The position numbers and the translations under genes are program-made. Positions 1 through 8,283 of a stretch of 64,000 nucleotides of DNA are shown here, piece after piece (the first letter of the stretch is position 1; each line of letters opens with the position of its first letter). Origin of the DNA: Burkholderia cepacia ATCC 25416 (lineage in GTDB: Bacteria; Pseudomonadota; Gammaproteobacteria; Burkholderiales; Burkholderiaceae). The notes under the pieces were generated by a model that worked only from the letters and a program-made list of their open reading frames with translations, was not told the DNA's origin and made no database searches. The DNA is taken from assembly GCF_001411495.1 (NCBI RefSeq), contig NZ_CP012981.1, positions 2,294,001-2,358,000 on the forward strand. The letters are read 5' to 3'.

Positions 1-264
1 GTAGTGGTAGGTGTCGACGGCCTTCGCGTTGCGCAGCGCGTGATCGACGTCTGCACTGGCCTGCACGATGCGCGCGGTTTCGCCGTCGATGTGCGTGAGG
101 CGCGGCAGGCCGTAGGGCGTCGGCCAGCGTTCGAGGACGATCACGCGATGGCCGGCGCGGCCCAGCATCGATGCTGCGACGAGGCCGGTCGGGCCGTAGC
201 CGACGATCGCGACGTCGCAGTGTTCGGCGGTGCTGTCGCCGTGCGCGCTCGATTCGGTATTCAT
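1..264 (-). CDS. FAD-dependent aromatic hydroxylase (MhpA-like), N-terminal part
   Basis: Only the first 88 residues are in the window; the gene runs off the left edge. The N-terminus carries a Rossmann dinucleotide motif, VGYGPTGLVAASMLGRAG, ending in the acidic VLER that binds the FAD ribose. This is typical of flavoprotein aromatic hydroxylases of the PHBH/MhpA group. The ATG has a GGAGA ribosome site about 8 bases upstream. It lies 50 bases after a maleylacetate reductase and follows a hydroxyquinol dioxygenase in the same direction. It is therefore inferred to hydroxylate resorcinol or a related phenol to hydroxyquinol. Substrate cannot be set from this fragment. Confidence 0.85.
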   Translation of the reverse strand, partial: MNTESSAHGDSTAEHCDVAIVGYGPTGLVAASMLGRAGHRVIVLERWPTPYGLPRLTHIDGETARIVQASADVDHALRNAKAVDTYHY

Positions 265-314
265 GTGGGGTGTCTCCATGATGGTGGTATTTGTTGGTTT
301 GTCGTGTGTTCGAT

Positions 315-1382
315 TCAGCGCGCGGTCGAGCCGGGCAGGTTGCCGTCGAACGCGTCCTGCAGCAGCGCGCGCAGGCCGTCGCGTTCGATCGGGCGAGGGT
401 TCCAGTACGGATTGGCGGCCGCGAGATCGGCCGCGCGATCGAGGTCGGCTTCCTGCATGCCGATCGCCTTCAACGAGACGGGCGCGCCGTTGTCGAGCGC
501 CAGTGCGTAGAGGCCGCGCGCCGCGTCGTTCGTGCCGATCGCGCGGGCGATGCGCTGCATCGCGTCCGGCGCATGCGCCGCGTTGTACGCGAGCGCATGC
601 GGCAGCACGACCGTATGGGTCGGCGCGTGCGGCAGGTTGAAGCTGCCGCCGAGCGTATGACAGAGCTTGTGATGCAGCGCCATGCCGACATTGCCGAGCA
701 CCATCCCGCACAGCCATGCGCCGTAAAGCGCGTCGCTGCGTGCGCCGAGATCGGCGGTGTTGCGGCGCGCGCCGGGCAGGCCGCGCGCCAGCGCGCGAAT
801 CCCTTCTTCGGCGACGAGGCTCATCACCGGGTTCGCGTTGTTCGCGTAGAGGCCTTCCGCTGCGTGCGCGATCGCATTGAGGCCGCTCGTCACGGACAGC
901 TCGACGGGCAGCGTGACGGTGAGCGCGGGATCGTAGATCACCGTTTTCGGCAGGACGCGCGCGTCGGAGCCCGTGCGCTTGATGCCGCCTTCCGTCAGGC
1001 CGTAGATCGGGGTCATCTCGCTGCCCGCATACGTCGTCGGGATGGCGAGGATAGGCAGGCTGCTTTCGAGCGCGATCGCCTTGCCGAGGCCGATCGTCGA
1101 GCCGCCGCCGATCGCGATCGCGCAGTCCGCACCGCACGACCGGGCGAACGCCTGCGCATCGCGGGCGATTTCGATCGGCACGTGCATCGTCGCGCGATCG
1201 TACAACCCGGCCGCGCGCGCGCCGAGCCGCTCGACGATGGGTTGTGCGAGGTCGCGCTGCTCCGGCGTGCAGAGCACGAGCGCACGCTGCGCGCCCAGTT
1301 CCAGCACTTCGCGTTCGAGATGGTCGAGGCTGCCTGCGCCGAAGATCACGCGTGCGGGGCGTGCCTGGTAAATGAAATTCAT
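315..1382 (-). CDS. Maleylacetate reductase (iron-type alcohol dehydrogenase family)
   Basis: 355 residues, the usual family length. Maleylacetate reductase uses NAD(P)H to convert maleylacetate to 3-oxoadipate, the step after hydroxyquinol ring cleavage and isomerisation. Visible are the N-terminal FIYQARPARVIFGAGSL of this subfamily, the GGGSTIGLGKAIAL nucleotide-binding loop and PTTYAGSEMTPIYGLTE. The His-rich metal region is also present (NAIAHAAEGLYA, ALHHKLCHTLGG). I chose the ATG preceded by GGAGTGACGACGAC. An in-frame ATG seven codons earlier lies inside the upstream gene. It belongs to the hydroxyquinol operon with the dioxygenase, Dabb protein and hydroxylase. Confidence 0.93.
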   Translation of the reverse strand: MNFIYQARPARVIFGAGSLDHLEREVLELGAQRALVLCTPEQRDLAQPIVERLGARAAGLYDRATMHVPIEIARDAQAFARSCGADCAIAIGGGSTIGLGKAIALESSLPILAIPTTYAGSEMTPIYGLTEGGIKRTGSDARVLPKTVIYDPALTVTLPVELSVTSGLNAIAHAAEGLYANNANPVMSLVAEEGIRALARGLPGARRNTADLGARSDALYGAWLCGMVLGNVGMALHHKLCHTLGGSFNLPHAPTHTVVLPHALAYNAAHAPDAMQRIARAIGTNDAARGLYALALDNGAPVSLKAIGMQEADLDRAADLAAANPYWNPRPIERDGLRALLQDAFDGNLPGSTAR

Positions 1383-1389
1383 GTCGTCG

Positions 1390-1692
1390 TCACTCCATTG
1401 CATAGTCGACCTGGTGGCGCGCGATGCGCAGGCCGGCCAGTGAGTCGCGTACGCGTGCGTGTTCAGGATGCGTCGCGTATCCGTCGAGCGCTTCTCGCGA
1501 CTCGAATTCGGCGACGAGAATCAGGTCGCACGCGTAATCGGCCGCGCTGAAATCCGCGCCGACCTCGAGGTGCGTCATGCCCGGAATCCGGCCGCGCAGG
1601 CTTTCGAATGCACGCTTCACGCTGGCGCGTGCCGCCGCGCGTTCGCCGTCGGTTTCGCCTGCGACGTTCCACATCACGACGTGCCGGATCAT
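1390..1692 (-). CDS. Dabb (stress-responsive alpha/beta barrel) domain protein
   Basis: 100 residues covering one whole Dabb ferredoxin-like domain: N-terminal IRHVVMWNV, central GMTHLEVGADFS and DLILVAEFESREALDGYATHPEH, C-terminal VDYAME. Such small dimeric proteins often occur in catabolic operons. Some act as cyclases or hydrolases on small cyclic intermediates, others have no known reaction. The start codon overlaps the dioxygenase stop (ATGA) and the stop lies seven bases before the reductase start, so it is co-translated with the hydroxyquinol pathway. Between dioxygenase and reductase it could handle the maleylacetate step, but that is inference only. Confidence 0.85.
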   Translation of the reverse strand: MIRHVVMWNVAGETDGERAAARASVKRAFESLRGRIPGMTHLEVGADFSAADYACDLILVAEFESREALDGYATHPEHARVRDSLAGLRIARHQVDYAME

Positions 1693-2570
1693 GCGCCGCG
1701 CCCGGCGGGATTGAGCACGAAGTCGTAATCGAGCGTGTAGAACGGCGTGTCCATGCGCGAACCGTCCGGCGCGATGCCGGGCGCGTGCCGCACCCAGTCG
1801 GCGACGAGCGTCGACCGTACGCCGAATACCGCGTCGGAGTCGAGATAACGGTCGCCGTCGCGAAACACGTGCGTGATCAGCGTTTCGTAACCGCGCGCCG
1901 CGATCATGAAATGCAGGTGCGCGGGGCGCCACGGATGACGGCCGAGCGCGTCGAGCATGGCGCCGACGGGGCCGTCGTGCGGAATCGGATACGGTTCGGC
2001 GAGGATCGAGCGGAACGCGTAACGGCCGTCGGCGCCGGTGCGCAGCCGGCCGCGCGCGCGGTGCGTGACCGAACCGTCGTCGGCCGGAAGCTGGACGTCG
2101 TAGTGCCCGTCCTCGTCGGCTTGCCAGACTTCCAGCGACGCGTGCGCGACCGGCATGCCGTCGATGCCGCGCACGTGGCCGGATACGAAACAGGGCTCGC
2201 CGCATGCGCCGTTCGCGATGTCGTCGAACATCGCGAACTCGGGGCTGCCGTCGACATAGAACGGGCCGAATACGGTCGCCTCCGTGCAGCCGGCCGGTTT
2301 CGCATGGTTCTGCGCGGTGACGAGGGTCGACAGCCCGAGCACGTCGGAAAGCAGGATGAATTCCTGGCGCTTGTCGTCGGTGATGTGCCCGACCGCGGTC
2401 AGGAAGCCGATCGCGGCCTGCCATTCGGCCTCGGTGAGTCGGGTCTCCCGCGCAAACGAATGCAGGTGCTGGACGAGACTGGTCATGACCGTGCGCAGCC
2501 GCTCGTCGCGACAGCCGGAGAGCGATGCGATCACGGCCTGCGTGATGGTGTCTTCGTTGAGATTGCGCAT
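1689..2570 (-). CDS. Hydroxyquinol 1,2-dioxygenase (intradiol ring cleavage)
   Basis: 293 residues, right for the family. An N-terminal dimerisation domain (RTVMTSLVQHLHSFARETRL, EWQAAIGFLTAVGHITDDKR, LSDVLGLSTLV) precedes the intradiol beta-sandwich with FGPFYVDGSP. The non-haem Fe(III) ligands are in YAFRSILAEPYPIP (Tyr) and HPWRPAHLHF (His). The enzyme cleaves hydroxyquinol between its 1,2-hydroxyls to maleylacetate. It is the first gene of the minus-strand operon and divergent from a LysR regulator, the expected activator. Chlorocatechol or catechol dioxygenase is the alternative, but the partner genes favour hydroxyquinol. Confidence 0.92.
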   Translation of the reverse strand: MRNLNEDTITQAVIASLSGCRDERLRTVMTSLVQHLHSFARETRLTEAEWQAAIGFLTAVGHITDDKRQEFILLSDVLGLSTLVTAQNHAKPAGCTEATVFGPFYVDGSPEFAMFDDIANGACGEPCFVSGHVRGIDGMPVAHASLEVWQADEDGHYDVQLPADDGSVTHRARGRLRTGADGRYAFRSILAEPYPIPHDGPVGAMLDALGRHPWRPAHLHFMIAARGYETLITHVFRDGDRYLDSDAVFGVRSTLVADWVRHAPGIAPDGSRMDTPFYTLDYDFVLNPAGRGA

Positions 2571-2645
2571 GGGGTTGTCTCCTGATGTCGTTGGATGGCG
2601 CGTTGACGTAACATTAATTCCTCCCCGGATCGTAAAAAAGATGGT

Positions 2646-2670
2646 TTGGAGGAGTTTTGTTCTCCGCCAA
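2646..2670. promoter_or_regulatory. Inverted repeat, probable LysR operator
   Basis: TTGGAGGAG (2646-2654) and CTCCGCCAA (2662-2670) form an inverted repeat with 8 of 9 pairs and a 7-base spacer. It sits 17 bases upstream of the LysR start, in the divergent region before the hydroxyquinol operon. The octamer TGTTCTCC inside it recurs at 3661-3668, before the SphA-like gene. This fits an operator shared by both promoters, but binding is inferred. Confidence 0.45.
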
Positions 2671-2687
2671 GTGGAAGAATCCAACGC

Positions 2688-3611
2688 ATGGACAAGTGGA
2701 CGCAGATCGAATTTTTCGTGCAGGTCGCCGAGCTGGGGAGCCTGTCGAAGGCCGCCGAGCGGCTCGGCATGTCGAGCGCGGCGGCGAGCCGCTGCCTGAA
2801 TGCGCTGGAAGAACGGCTGGGGGCGCGGCTCGTCGAGCGGACCACGCGCCGCCTGTGGCTGACCGACGCGGGGCACGAATACCATCGGCGCTGCGTCGCG
2901 ATCCTGACGGAGCTGTCGGAGGCCGATGCGGCGGTCAACGAAACGAGCGTCAATCCGGCCGGCACGCTGCGCGTGACCGCTTCCGTATCGTTCGCGTCGA
3001 TCTATATCGCGCCGGCGTTACCGGAGTTTCACCGGCGCTACCCGAACCTGAACGTGCAGATCATCGCGGCGAACCGCTACCCGGATTTCATCGAGGCGGG
3101 CATCGACGTGGCGATCCGCACGCGCGAGCATGAAGCGGATTCGGGCATCACCGTGCGCAAGCTCGCCGAGACACGGCGCGTGCTGGCCGCGTCGCCCGGG
3201 TATCTGGCGAAGCACGGCGCGCCGGCGACGCCCGATGCGCTGTGCGACCACCGGTTGCTGGTCTACAACCTCGCGAACGATCCGTACGTGCTGCATTTCC
3301 GCCGCGGCGCGAAGAAGCAGTCGGTCACGATCAGGAGCGTGCTCGATGCGAACGAAGGGCAGGTGATCCGCGCGGCGGCGCTTGCCGGGCTCGGCATCCT
3401 GATCCAGCCGCTCTACATCATCCACGAGGATATCGTCGCGGGAAAGCTGGTGCCGGTGCTCACCGATTGGCAACTGCCGGCGCTCACCGTCAACATCGCG
3501 TACCAGAGCCGCCGTCACCAGCCGGCGAAGATCCGCGTCTTCACCGAGTTCCTGATCGAGCGTTTCGAACGCCTCGGGCTCGCGCGCAAATGGAAGGAGG
3601 TCGGCCGCTGA
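2688..3611 (+). CDS. LysR-type transcriptional regulator of the hydroxyquinol operon
   Basis: 307 residues. An N-terminal winged helix-turn-helix (IEFFVQVAELGSLSKAAERL then SSAAASRCLNALEERLGARL) is followed by a periplasmic-binding-type effector domain from about residue 90. It is transcribed away from the dioxygenase-Dabb-reductase-hydroxylase operon, the classic LysR arrangement, so it probably activates that operon with a pathway intermediate as coinducer. The sequence belongs to the CrgA/AaeR-like group (RLVERTTRRLWLTDAG). The ATG is placed where the HTH begins, and a near-perfect inverted repeat lies just upstream. Confidence 0.92.
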   Translation: MDKWTQIEFFVQVAELGSLSKAAERLGMSSAAASRCLNALEERLGARLVERTTRRLWLTDAGHEYHRRCVAILTELSEADAAVNETSVNPAGTLRVTASVSFASIYIAPALPEFHRRYPNLNVQIIAANRYPDFIEAGIDVAIRTREHEADSGITVRKLAETRRVLAASPGYLAKHGAPATPDALCDHRLLVYNLANDPYVLHFRRGAKKQSVTIRSVLDANEGQVIRAAALAGLGILIQPLYIIHEDIVAGKLVPVLTDWQLPALTVNIAYQSRRHQPAKIRVFTEFLIERFERLGLARKWKEVGR

Positions 3612-3773
3612 TCGCGGGCCGTCGCCGCGCCGCCGCGCATTTCTCCGTGTAACGAAGAACTGTTCTCCTGAAGGTCGTCTTTTTCGCCGCTGTCGTGCGC
3701 TTTACATTGCGTCTCCCCGGGCCTGCGATGCCCGGCCCGCGATGACACGATAACAATCCGGTCTGGAGACGAC

Positions 3774-4682
3774 ATGAAATTCACCTTGCGACGGGTACCC
3801 TTGGCATTCCTGATCGCCGGCGCCATGCAGGTTCCGGCGTCGGCCACGGAGAACGGGCAGATCAGCTATCCGTTCGGCGTCAACACCGTGCTGAACGGGC
3901 TGCTTCCGCCGCCCGGCAACACGCAGTACTTCAACTACGCGCTGTACTCGGTATCGAACCGGTTTGCCGGGCCGGACGGCGGCAGCGCGGTGCCGGGGTT
4001 TCACCTGAGCGTCGTCGCGGAAACGCCGCGCGTGGTCCATACCTGGGGCGCGACGTTCGGGCCGTTCTCGCTGTCGAGCAGCGCGATCGTACCGATCGTG
4101 CACCTGCATCTGTCGACGCCGGGCGGTACGGGAAACCGCACGTCGCTCGGTGACGTGATCCTCGAGCCGTTCATGATCAACTACGCGAACGCATCGAAGA
4201 CCTTCTTCGCGTTCTTCTCGCCGTCGTTCGCGGTGCCGAGCGGCGCGTATGCGGCGAACCGGATCGCGAACACGGGATTGAACACGTATGCGTTCCTGCC
4301 ATACGTCAGCACGACCTGGTTTCCGGGCCGCGACTGGGAGATCTCGACGACCACGCTGCTGGAGCTGAATTCGCCGAACCATGCGACGCGGTACCACTCG
4401 GGTGCGGTGGCCGTGCTCGATTACCTGGTCGGCTATTCGATCGACCGGCGCGTGCAGGTCGGCGTGCAGGGCACGTTCCTGAAGCAGTTCACCGACGATA
4501 CGCGGGACGGCATCAAGGTCGCGTCGGACGGTTTTCGCGGGCAGTCGGTCGCGATCGGCCCGCAGCTGCGTTACATGTGGGGGCCGGCGTCGGGCGTGGT
4601 CGTGAAATACCAGCACGAGTTCGCGGTGCGCAACCGGCCGCAGGGCGACAAGCTGTGGGTGCAGTTCAGTTTTCCGATCTAG
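3774..4682 (+). CDS. SphA-like outer-membrane protein (phenol MetA-pathway family)
   Basis: 302 residues with a Sec signal peptide (basic MKFTLRR, hydrophobic core, cleavage near PASA-TE). The remainder consists of alternating aromatic beta-strands. The opening GQISYPFGVNTVLNGLLPPPG and end FSFPI are typical of the phenol-degradation meta-pathway/SphA family of small outer-membrane channels. These families are linked to uptake of aromatic compounds. Its place after the LysR gene and beside the hydroxyquinol operon suggests entry of resorcinol-type substrates. An octamer shared with the LysR operator lies about 110 bases upstream. Transport itself is inferred. Confidence 0.82.
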   Translation: MKFTLRRVPLAFLIAGAMQVPASATENGQISYPFGVNTVLNGLLPPPGNTQYFNYALYSVSNRFAGPDGGSAVPGFHLSVVAETPRVVHTWGATFGPFSLSSSAIVPIVHLHLSTPGGTGNRTSLGDVILEPFMINYANASKTFFAFFSPSFAVPSGAYAANRIANTGLNTYAFLPYVSTTWFPGRDWEISTTTLLELNSPNHATRYHSGAVAVLDYLVGYSIDRRVQVGVQGTFLKQFTDDTRDGIKVASDGFRGQSVAIGPQLRYMWGPASGVVVKYQHEFAVRNRPQGDKLWVQFSFPI

Positions 4683-5017
4683 GCGGCGACGTTGCGCCGG
4701 CCGGTCGCGGCGCGCGTCATGGGCACGGCGGCGGGTCGTAGCGGTCGTCTGCGTGTGCCGAAGTCGCAATCCCGACGGAGGCGCGTGGCGCTCAGCGTGG
4801 CCGCGATCGAGCGGATGTCGGCGCGACCGCCGGCCAGGATATCGGCCAGGACGCCACGATCGAATGCGAACAGCGCATCGGCCGACAGCCGTTTCCCCTG
4901 TGCGACCGGGACGTCATGCAACGCGACGGTTGTCGCATATTCGCGAGCGGCAGGTCGACGAGAGCCGGTGCGCTTTTGCGATTGCGTTTGCATCGCGGCG
5001 TCGAAAGCGACATGCAT
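4679..5017 (-). pseudogene. Probable remnant of an OmpA-domain protein
   Basis: A 112-codon frame whose residues 43-72 (RLSADALFAFDRGVL, GGRADIRSIAATL) match the start of an OmpA C-terminal peptidoglycan-binding domain. The frame then degrades into Arg-rich sequence. The next expected block (consensus GHADRLG) is echoed in another minus-strand frame ending at 4717 (SAHADDRYDPP). No signal peptide or complete domain remains. Its stop overlaps that of the SphA-like gene on the other strand. I read it as a frameshifted, truncated relic. It could instead be a short expressed hypothetical. Confidence 0.35.
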
Positions 5018-5293
5018 CGGGCGGACTGGCTTCGCGGCGGCCGACGCGGTCGTGTCGGCGACACGTGAGCCGGCGTACCGGCCGATTTATCCAGTGATGC
5101 TGTAGAGGCGACCCGTCACGGGTTCAGCCATAGGCCGGGCGTGCTGGTCCACGAATCCTGACAAAACCCTGACGGGATAAATTGATATAACGTATCATCC
5201 GACGTTTGGATCGACGGCCGTCCGACGCTGTTGGGCAAGCCACGTGCGACGACACCACACGAAGACCGATACGAAGTGACGAAGACGAAACAC
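4683..5293. other. Intergenic region before the TonB receptor
   Basis: About 610 bases without a confident gene. The left part holds the OmpA-domain remnant on the minus strand. From about 5150 the base composition becomes A+T-richer and contains a palindrome that may be a metal-regulator operator, followed by the TonB receptor start. Confidence 0.5.
5183..5197. promoter_or_regulatory. Palindrome TGATA-N5-TATCA upstream of metal uptake operon
   Basis: TGATATAACGTATCA is a perfect 5-5-5 inverted repeat in an A+T-rich patch about 100 bases before the TonB receptor. It contains GTTATAT on the other strand, resembling a half of Zur-type boxes, and does not fit the 19-bp Fur consensus. A metalloregulator site is plausible for an uptake operon but not proven. 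Confidence 0.4.
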
Positions 5294-7486
5294 ATGCGGG
5301 CGCGCGACGCGCGGCTGCACGCCGGCTCGCGCCGGCACGACGGGGGATGGCGCTCGCGTGCCGCGTATGGTTGCGCAACCTGGGTGGGGTGCGCGATGGC
5401 GACGTCCGCCGCGCTTGCCGCGGAAGCGGCCGCACCTGCACCCGACGACCGCCATGCGCTGCCGGCGATCAACGTCAGCGCGCGATCCGCACCGGCCGAC
5501 CCGCTGACGCAACCGCTCGAAACGGGCTCGCGGCTCGGGCTGGCAAGTCTCGATACGCCGGCAAGCGTCGAGTCGGTCACGGCCGGCACGATCGAGGCAC
5601 GCGGCGATCGCACGGTGCTCGACGCGGTGACGCGCACCGCGGGGTTCGCGAGCGCGATGGCGCCCGGCACCGGCGGCACCGCATTGAGCGTGCGCGGCTT
5701 CAGCGGGCAGGAATCGGTGATGACGCTGCTCGACGGCGTGCGGCTGATGCCGGCGGCCGGCACGATCACCTTCCCGTTCGACACGTGGTCGGTCGAGCGC
5801 ATCGAGGTGCTGCGCGGCCCGGCGTCGGTGCTGTATGGCGAGGGGGCGATCGGCGGCGTCGTCAACGTGGTGCCGAAGCGGCCGCAGCGCACGCGCGAGA
5901 CGACGCTGCAGGCCGGCGTCGGCCCCGACGGCGCGAAGCGCTTTGCGTTCGATACGACGGGCGCGCTCGGCCCGAGGCTGTCGTATCGCTTCTACGCGAG
6001 CGATGCACGCGCGAACGGCCTCGCCGAGCGGGCCGATACGCATACGACGGCCGTCGGCGGCGCGTTGAAGTTCGATGTGAGCCCGAAGCTCACGCTGACG
6101 CTCGACTTCGACTACGGTCGGCAGATGCCGGCGACCTACCATGGCGTGCCGGCACCGAACGGCGTGCTCGATCCGTCGCTGCGCAAGCTCAACTACAACG
6201 TCGGCGATGCGACGATTGCCTACTACGACCAGTGGACGCGCCTGTCGGCCCGCTACCGGCCGACGGCCGGCGTGACGATCGACAACCAGCTCTACTACCT
6301 GACGTCGAACCGCCACTGGCGCAATGCCGAATCGTATGCGCTCGACACCGCGACGGGTCTCGTCACGCGCGGCGACTATCTGGACATTGGCCATCACCAG
6401 CGGCAGATCGGCGATCGGCTGAGCGCACGCTTCGACGGTACGCTGTTCGGCCGCGCGAACCGCTTCGTCGTCGGCACGGAATTCAGCCAGGTCACGTTCA
6501 GTGGTACCAACAATTCGCCGTATGGTGGCGAATCGACGGTGCCCGCGCACGGTTTCGATCCCGGCGTGTTCACGAGCCCCGACCCGACGGTGCCGCAGTT
6601 CAGCACGCGGGCACGGCAGGCGGCGGTGTTCGCCGAGAACCGGCTCGACGTGCTGCCGTGGCTCGCGTGGGTGAGCGGCCTGCGCTACGACCACATCGCG
6701 TTCAGTCGCGAGCAGGCGGCGAGCGGCGCCGGCTTCGACAAGCGCTTCGCGAACGTCGGCTGGCGCACGGGCTTCGTGTTCGAAGTCGCGCCGACGCTCA
6801 GCGCCTATGCGCAGTACACGACAGGCGCGGAGGGCCTCGGCTCGCTGTTGACGCTGTCCGTGTCGCAGGCGAACTACCGGCTCGCCACCGGCGAACAGTG
6901 GGAGGCCGGCGTCAAGCAGACGCTGGTCGACGGCCGCGCCTACTGGACCTTCGCGGTATACGACATCACGAAGCGCAACCTGCTCAGCACTGATCCGTTC
7001 AATCCCGCGCTGCGCCGGCAGGTCGGCCGGCAATCGTCGCGCGGCATCGAGCTGACGGGCGGCGCGCGGCTGCCGCACGGCTGGACGGTCGACGCGAACG
7101 TCGCGCTGCTGCGCGCTCGCTATGACGAGTTCAACGAGAAGGTCGGCAGCGCGACGGTGTCGCGCGCCGGCAATGCGCCGGCCAACGTCCCGCAGCAGAC
7201 GGCGAACCTGTGGCTCGGCTGGGCGTTTGCCGAGCGCTGGCAGGCGAATGCGGGCATGCGTTACGTCGGCGCGACGTACGGCGACGACGCGAACCGCATA
7301 CAGGTGCCGTCGTACACGGTGTTCGATGCGTCGCTGCGCTGGCAGCCGACGTCGCGCACCGAGCTCGCGCTGTACCTGCGCAATCTCGCGAACCGCACGT
7401 ACGCGGTGACGACGTCGAACGCTGGCGAGCAATGGCTGCTCGGCCCGTCGCGCTCGGCGGAGCTCGTCGCGACGATGCGCTTCTAG
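5294..7486 (+). CDS. TonB-dependent outer-membrane siderophore/metal-chelate receptor
   Basis: 730 residues from the chosen ATG, which gives a signal peptide ending around ALAAEA. An upstream TTG at 5231 is in frame but would bury that signal. A plug domain follows (TPASVESVTAGTI, VLDAVTRTAGFASA, VRGFSG, LLDGVRLMP, VERIEVLRGPASVLYGEGAIGG). The long beta-barrel ends in Phe (VATMRF), as outer-membrane assembly requires. It imports a ligand using TonB energy. The next three genes encode a complete ABC importer, so outer- and inner-membrane steps are coupled in one operon. Ligand (iron chelate, cobalamin or zinc complex) cannot be fixed. Confidence 0.92.
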   Translation: MRARDARLHAGSRRHDGGWRSRAAYGCATWVGCAMATSAALAAEAAAPAPDDRHALPAINVSARSAPADPLTQPLETGSRLGLASLDTPASVESVTAGTIEARGDRTVLDAVTRTAGFASAMAPGTGGTALSVRGFSGQESVMTLLDGVRLMPAAGTITFPFDTWSVERIEVLRGPASVLYGEGAIGGVVNVVPKRPQRTRETTLQAGVGPDGAKRFAFDTTGALGPRLSYRFYASDARANGLAERADTHTTAVGGALKFDVSPKLTLTLDFDYGRQMPATYHGVPAPNGVLDPSLRKLNYNVGDATIAYYDQWTRLSARYRPTAGVTIDNQLYYLTSNRHWRNAESYALDTATGLVTRGDYLDIGHHQRQIGDRLSARFDGTLFGRANRFVVGTEFSQVTFSGTNNSPYGGESTVPAHGFDPGVFTSPDPTVPQFSTRARQAAVFAENRLDVLPWLAWVSGLRYDHIAFSREQAASGAGFDKRFANVGWRTGFVFEVAPTLSAYAQYTTGAEGLGSLLTLSVSQANYRLATGEQWEAGVKQTLVDGRAYWTFAVYDITKRNLLSTDPFNPALRRQVGRQSSRGIELTGGARLPHGWTVDANVALLRARYDEFNEKVGSATVSRAGNAPANVPQQTANLWLGWAFAERWQANAGMRYVGATYGDDANRIQVPSYTVFDASLRWQPTSRTELALYLRNLANRTYAVTTSNAGEQWLLGPSRSAELVATMRF

Positions 7487-7515
7487 TGCGGCGCGGCGAG
7501 CCTCCCGTGGCGCAC

Positions 7516-8283
7516 ATGCTCGACATCGAACGCGTGAGCTGGTCTCCCGGCGGCGCGATCGCCGTGCTCGATTCGGTGACGCTGAGCGTGGCCGACGGCG
7601 AGTTCGTCGGGCTGGTCGGCCCGAACGGCAGCGGCAAGACGAGCCTGCTGCGCTGCGTGTTCCGTTACGCGCGGCCCGATGCGGGCCGTGTCGCGCTCGA
7701 CGCGCAGGACGTGTGGCGCATGCGGCCGCGCGCGGTCGCACAGCGCATCGCGGTGCTGCAGCAGGAGACGCCCGACGATTTCGGGCTGACGGTCGACGAA
7801 CTGGTCGGCATGGGGCGCACGCCGCACAAGCGGCCGTTCGACGCGGAGACGGCGGACGATCGCCGGATCGTCGAATCCGCACTGCACGACGTCGGCCTCG
7901 TCGAGCGCCGCGCACAGCGCTTCGCGTCGCTGTCGGGCGGCGAGAAGCAACGCGCGCTGCTGGCTCGTGCGCTCGCGCAGCAGCCCGAACTGCTGCTGCT
8001 CGACGAACCGACCAATCATCTCGACCTGCGCCATCAGCTCGAACTGCTCGCGCGCGTGCGGCGCCTCGGCATCGCGACGCTCGCCACGATTCACGATCTC
8101 AATCTCGCGGCCGCGTATTGTGACCGGCTCCACGTGCTCGCGCACGGCAGGGTCGTCGCATCGGGCGCGCCGGCCGACGTGCTGACCGAAGCGCTGCTGC
8201 GCGACGTGTTCGGCGTCGTCGCGCTCGTCGATCGCCATCCGGTCACGAGCCGGCCGCGCATCACGCCGCTTCATCCGGAATGA
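7516..8283 (+). CDS. FecE/BtuD-type ABC transporter ATP-binding protein
   Basis: 255 residues. Walker A GPNGSGKT (35-42), Q-loop in VLQQETPDD, signature LSGGEKQR (139-146), Walker B LLLLDEP (around 160-165), D-loop and H-loop His193 (TIHDLNLAAAYCDRL) are all intact. The family powers import of iron chelates and cobalamin. The TonB receptor ends 29 bases upstream and the stop overlaps the next gene (ATGA). GTG codons at 7508 and 7487 are alternative starts; I took the ATG because homologous ATPases begin MLxIxxVS. Confidence 0.93.
   Translation: MLDIERVSWSPGGAIAVLDSVTLSVADGEFVGLVGPNGSGKTSLLRCVFRYARPDAGRVALDAQDVWRMRPRAVAQRIAVLQQETPDDFGLTVDELVGMGRTPHKRPFDAETADDRRIVESALHDVGLVERRAQRFASLSGGEKQRALLARALAQQPELLLLDEPTNHLDLRHQLELLARVRRLGIATLATIHDLNLAAAYCDRLHVLAHGRVVASGAPADVLTEALLRDVFGVVALVDRHPVTSRPRITPLHPE

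Noticed and set aside
5195..7915. Long antisense frame opposite the TonB receptor
   Set aside because: Shadow of the receptor gene; no motif and implausible amino-acid composition.
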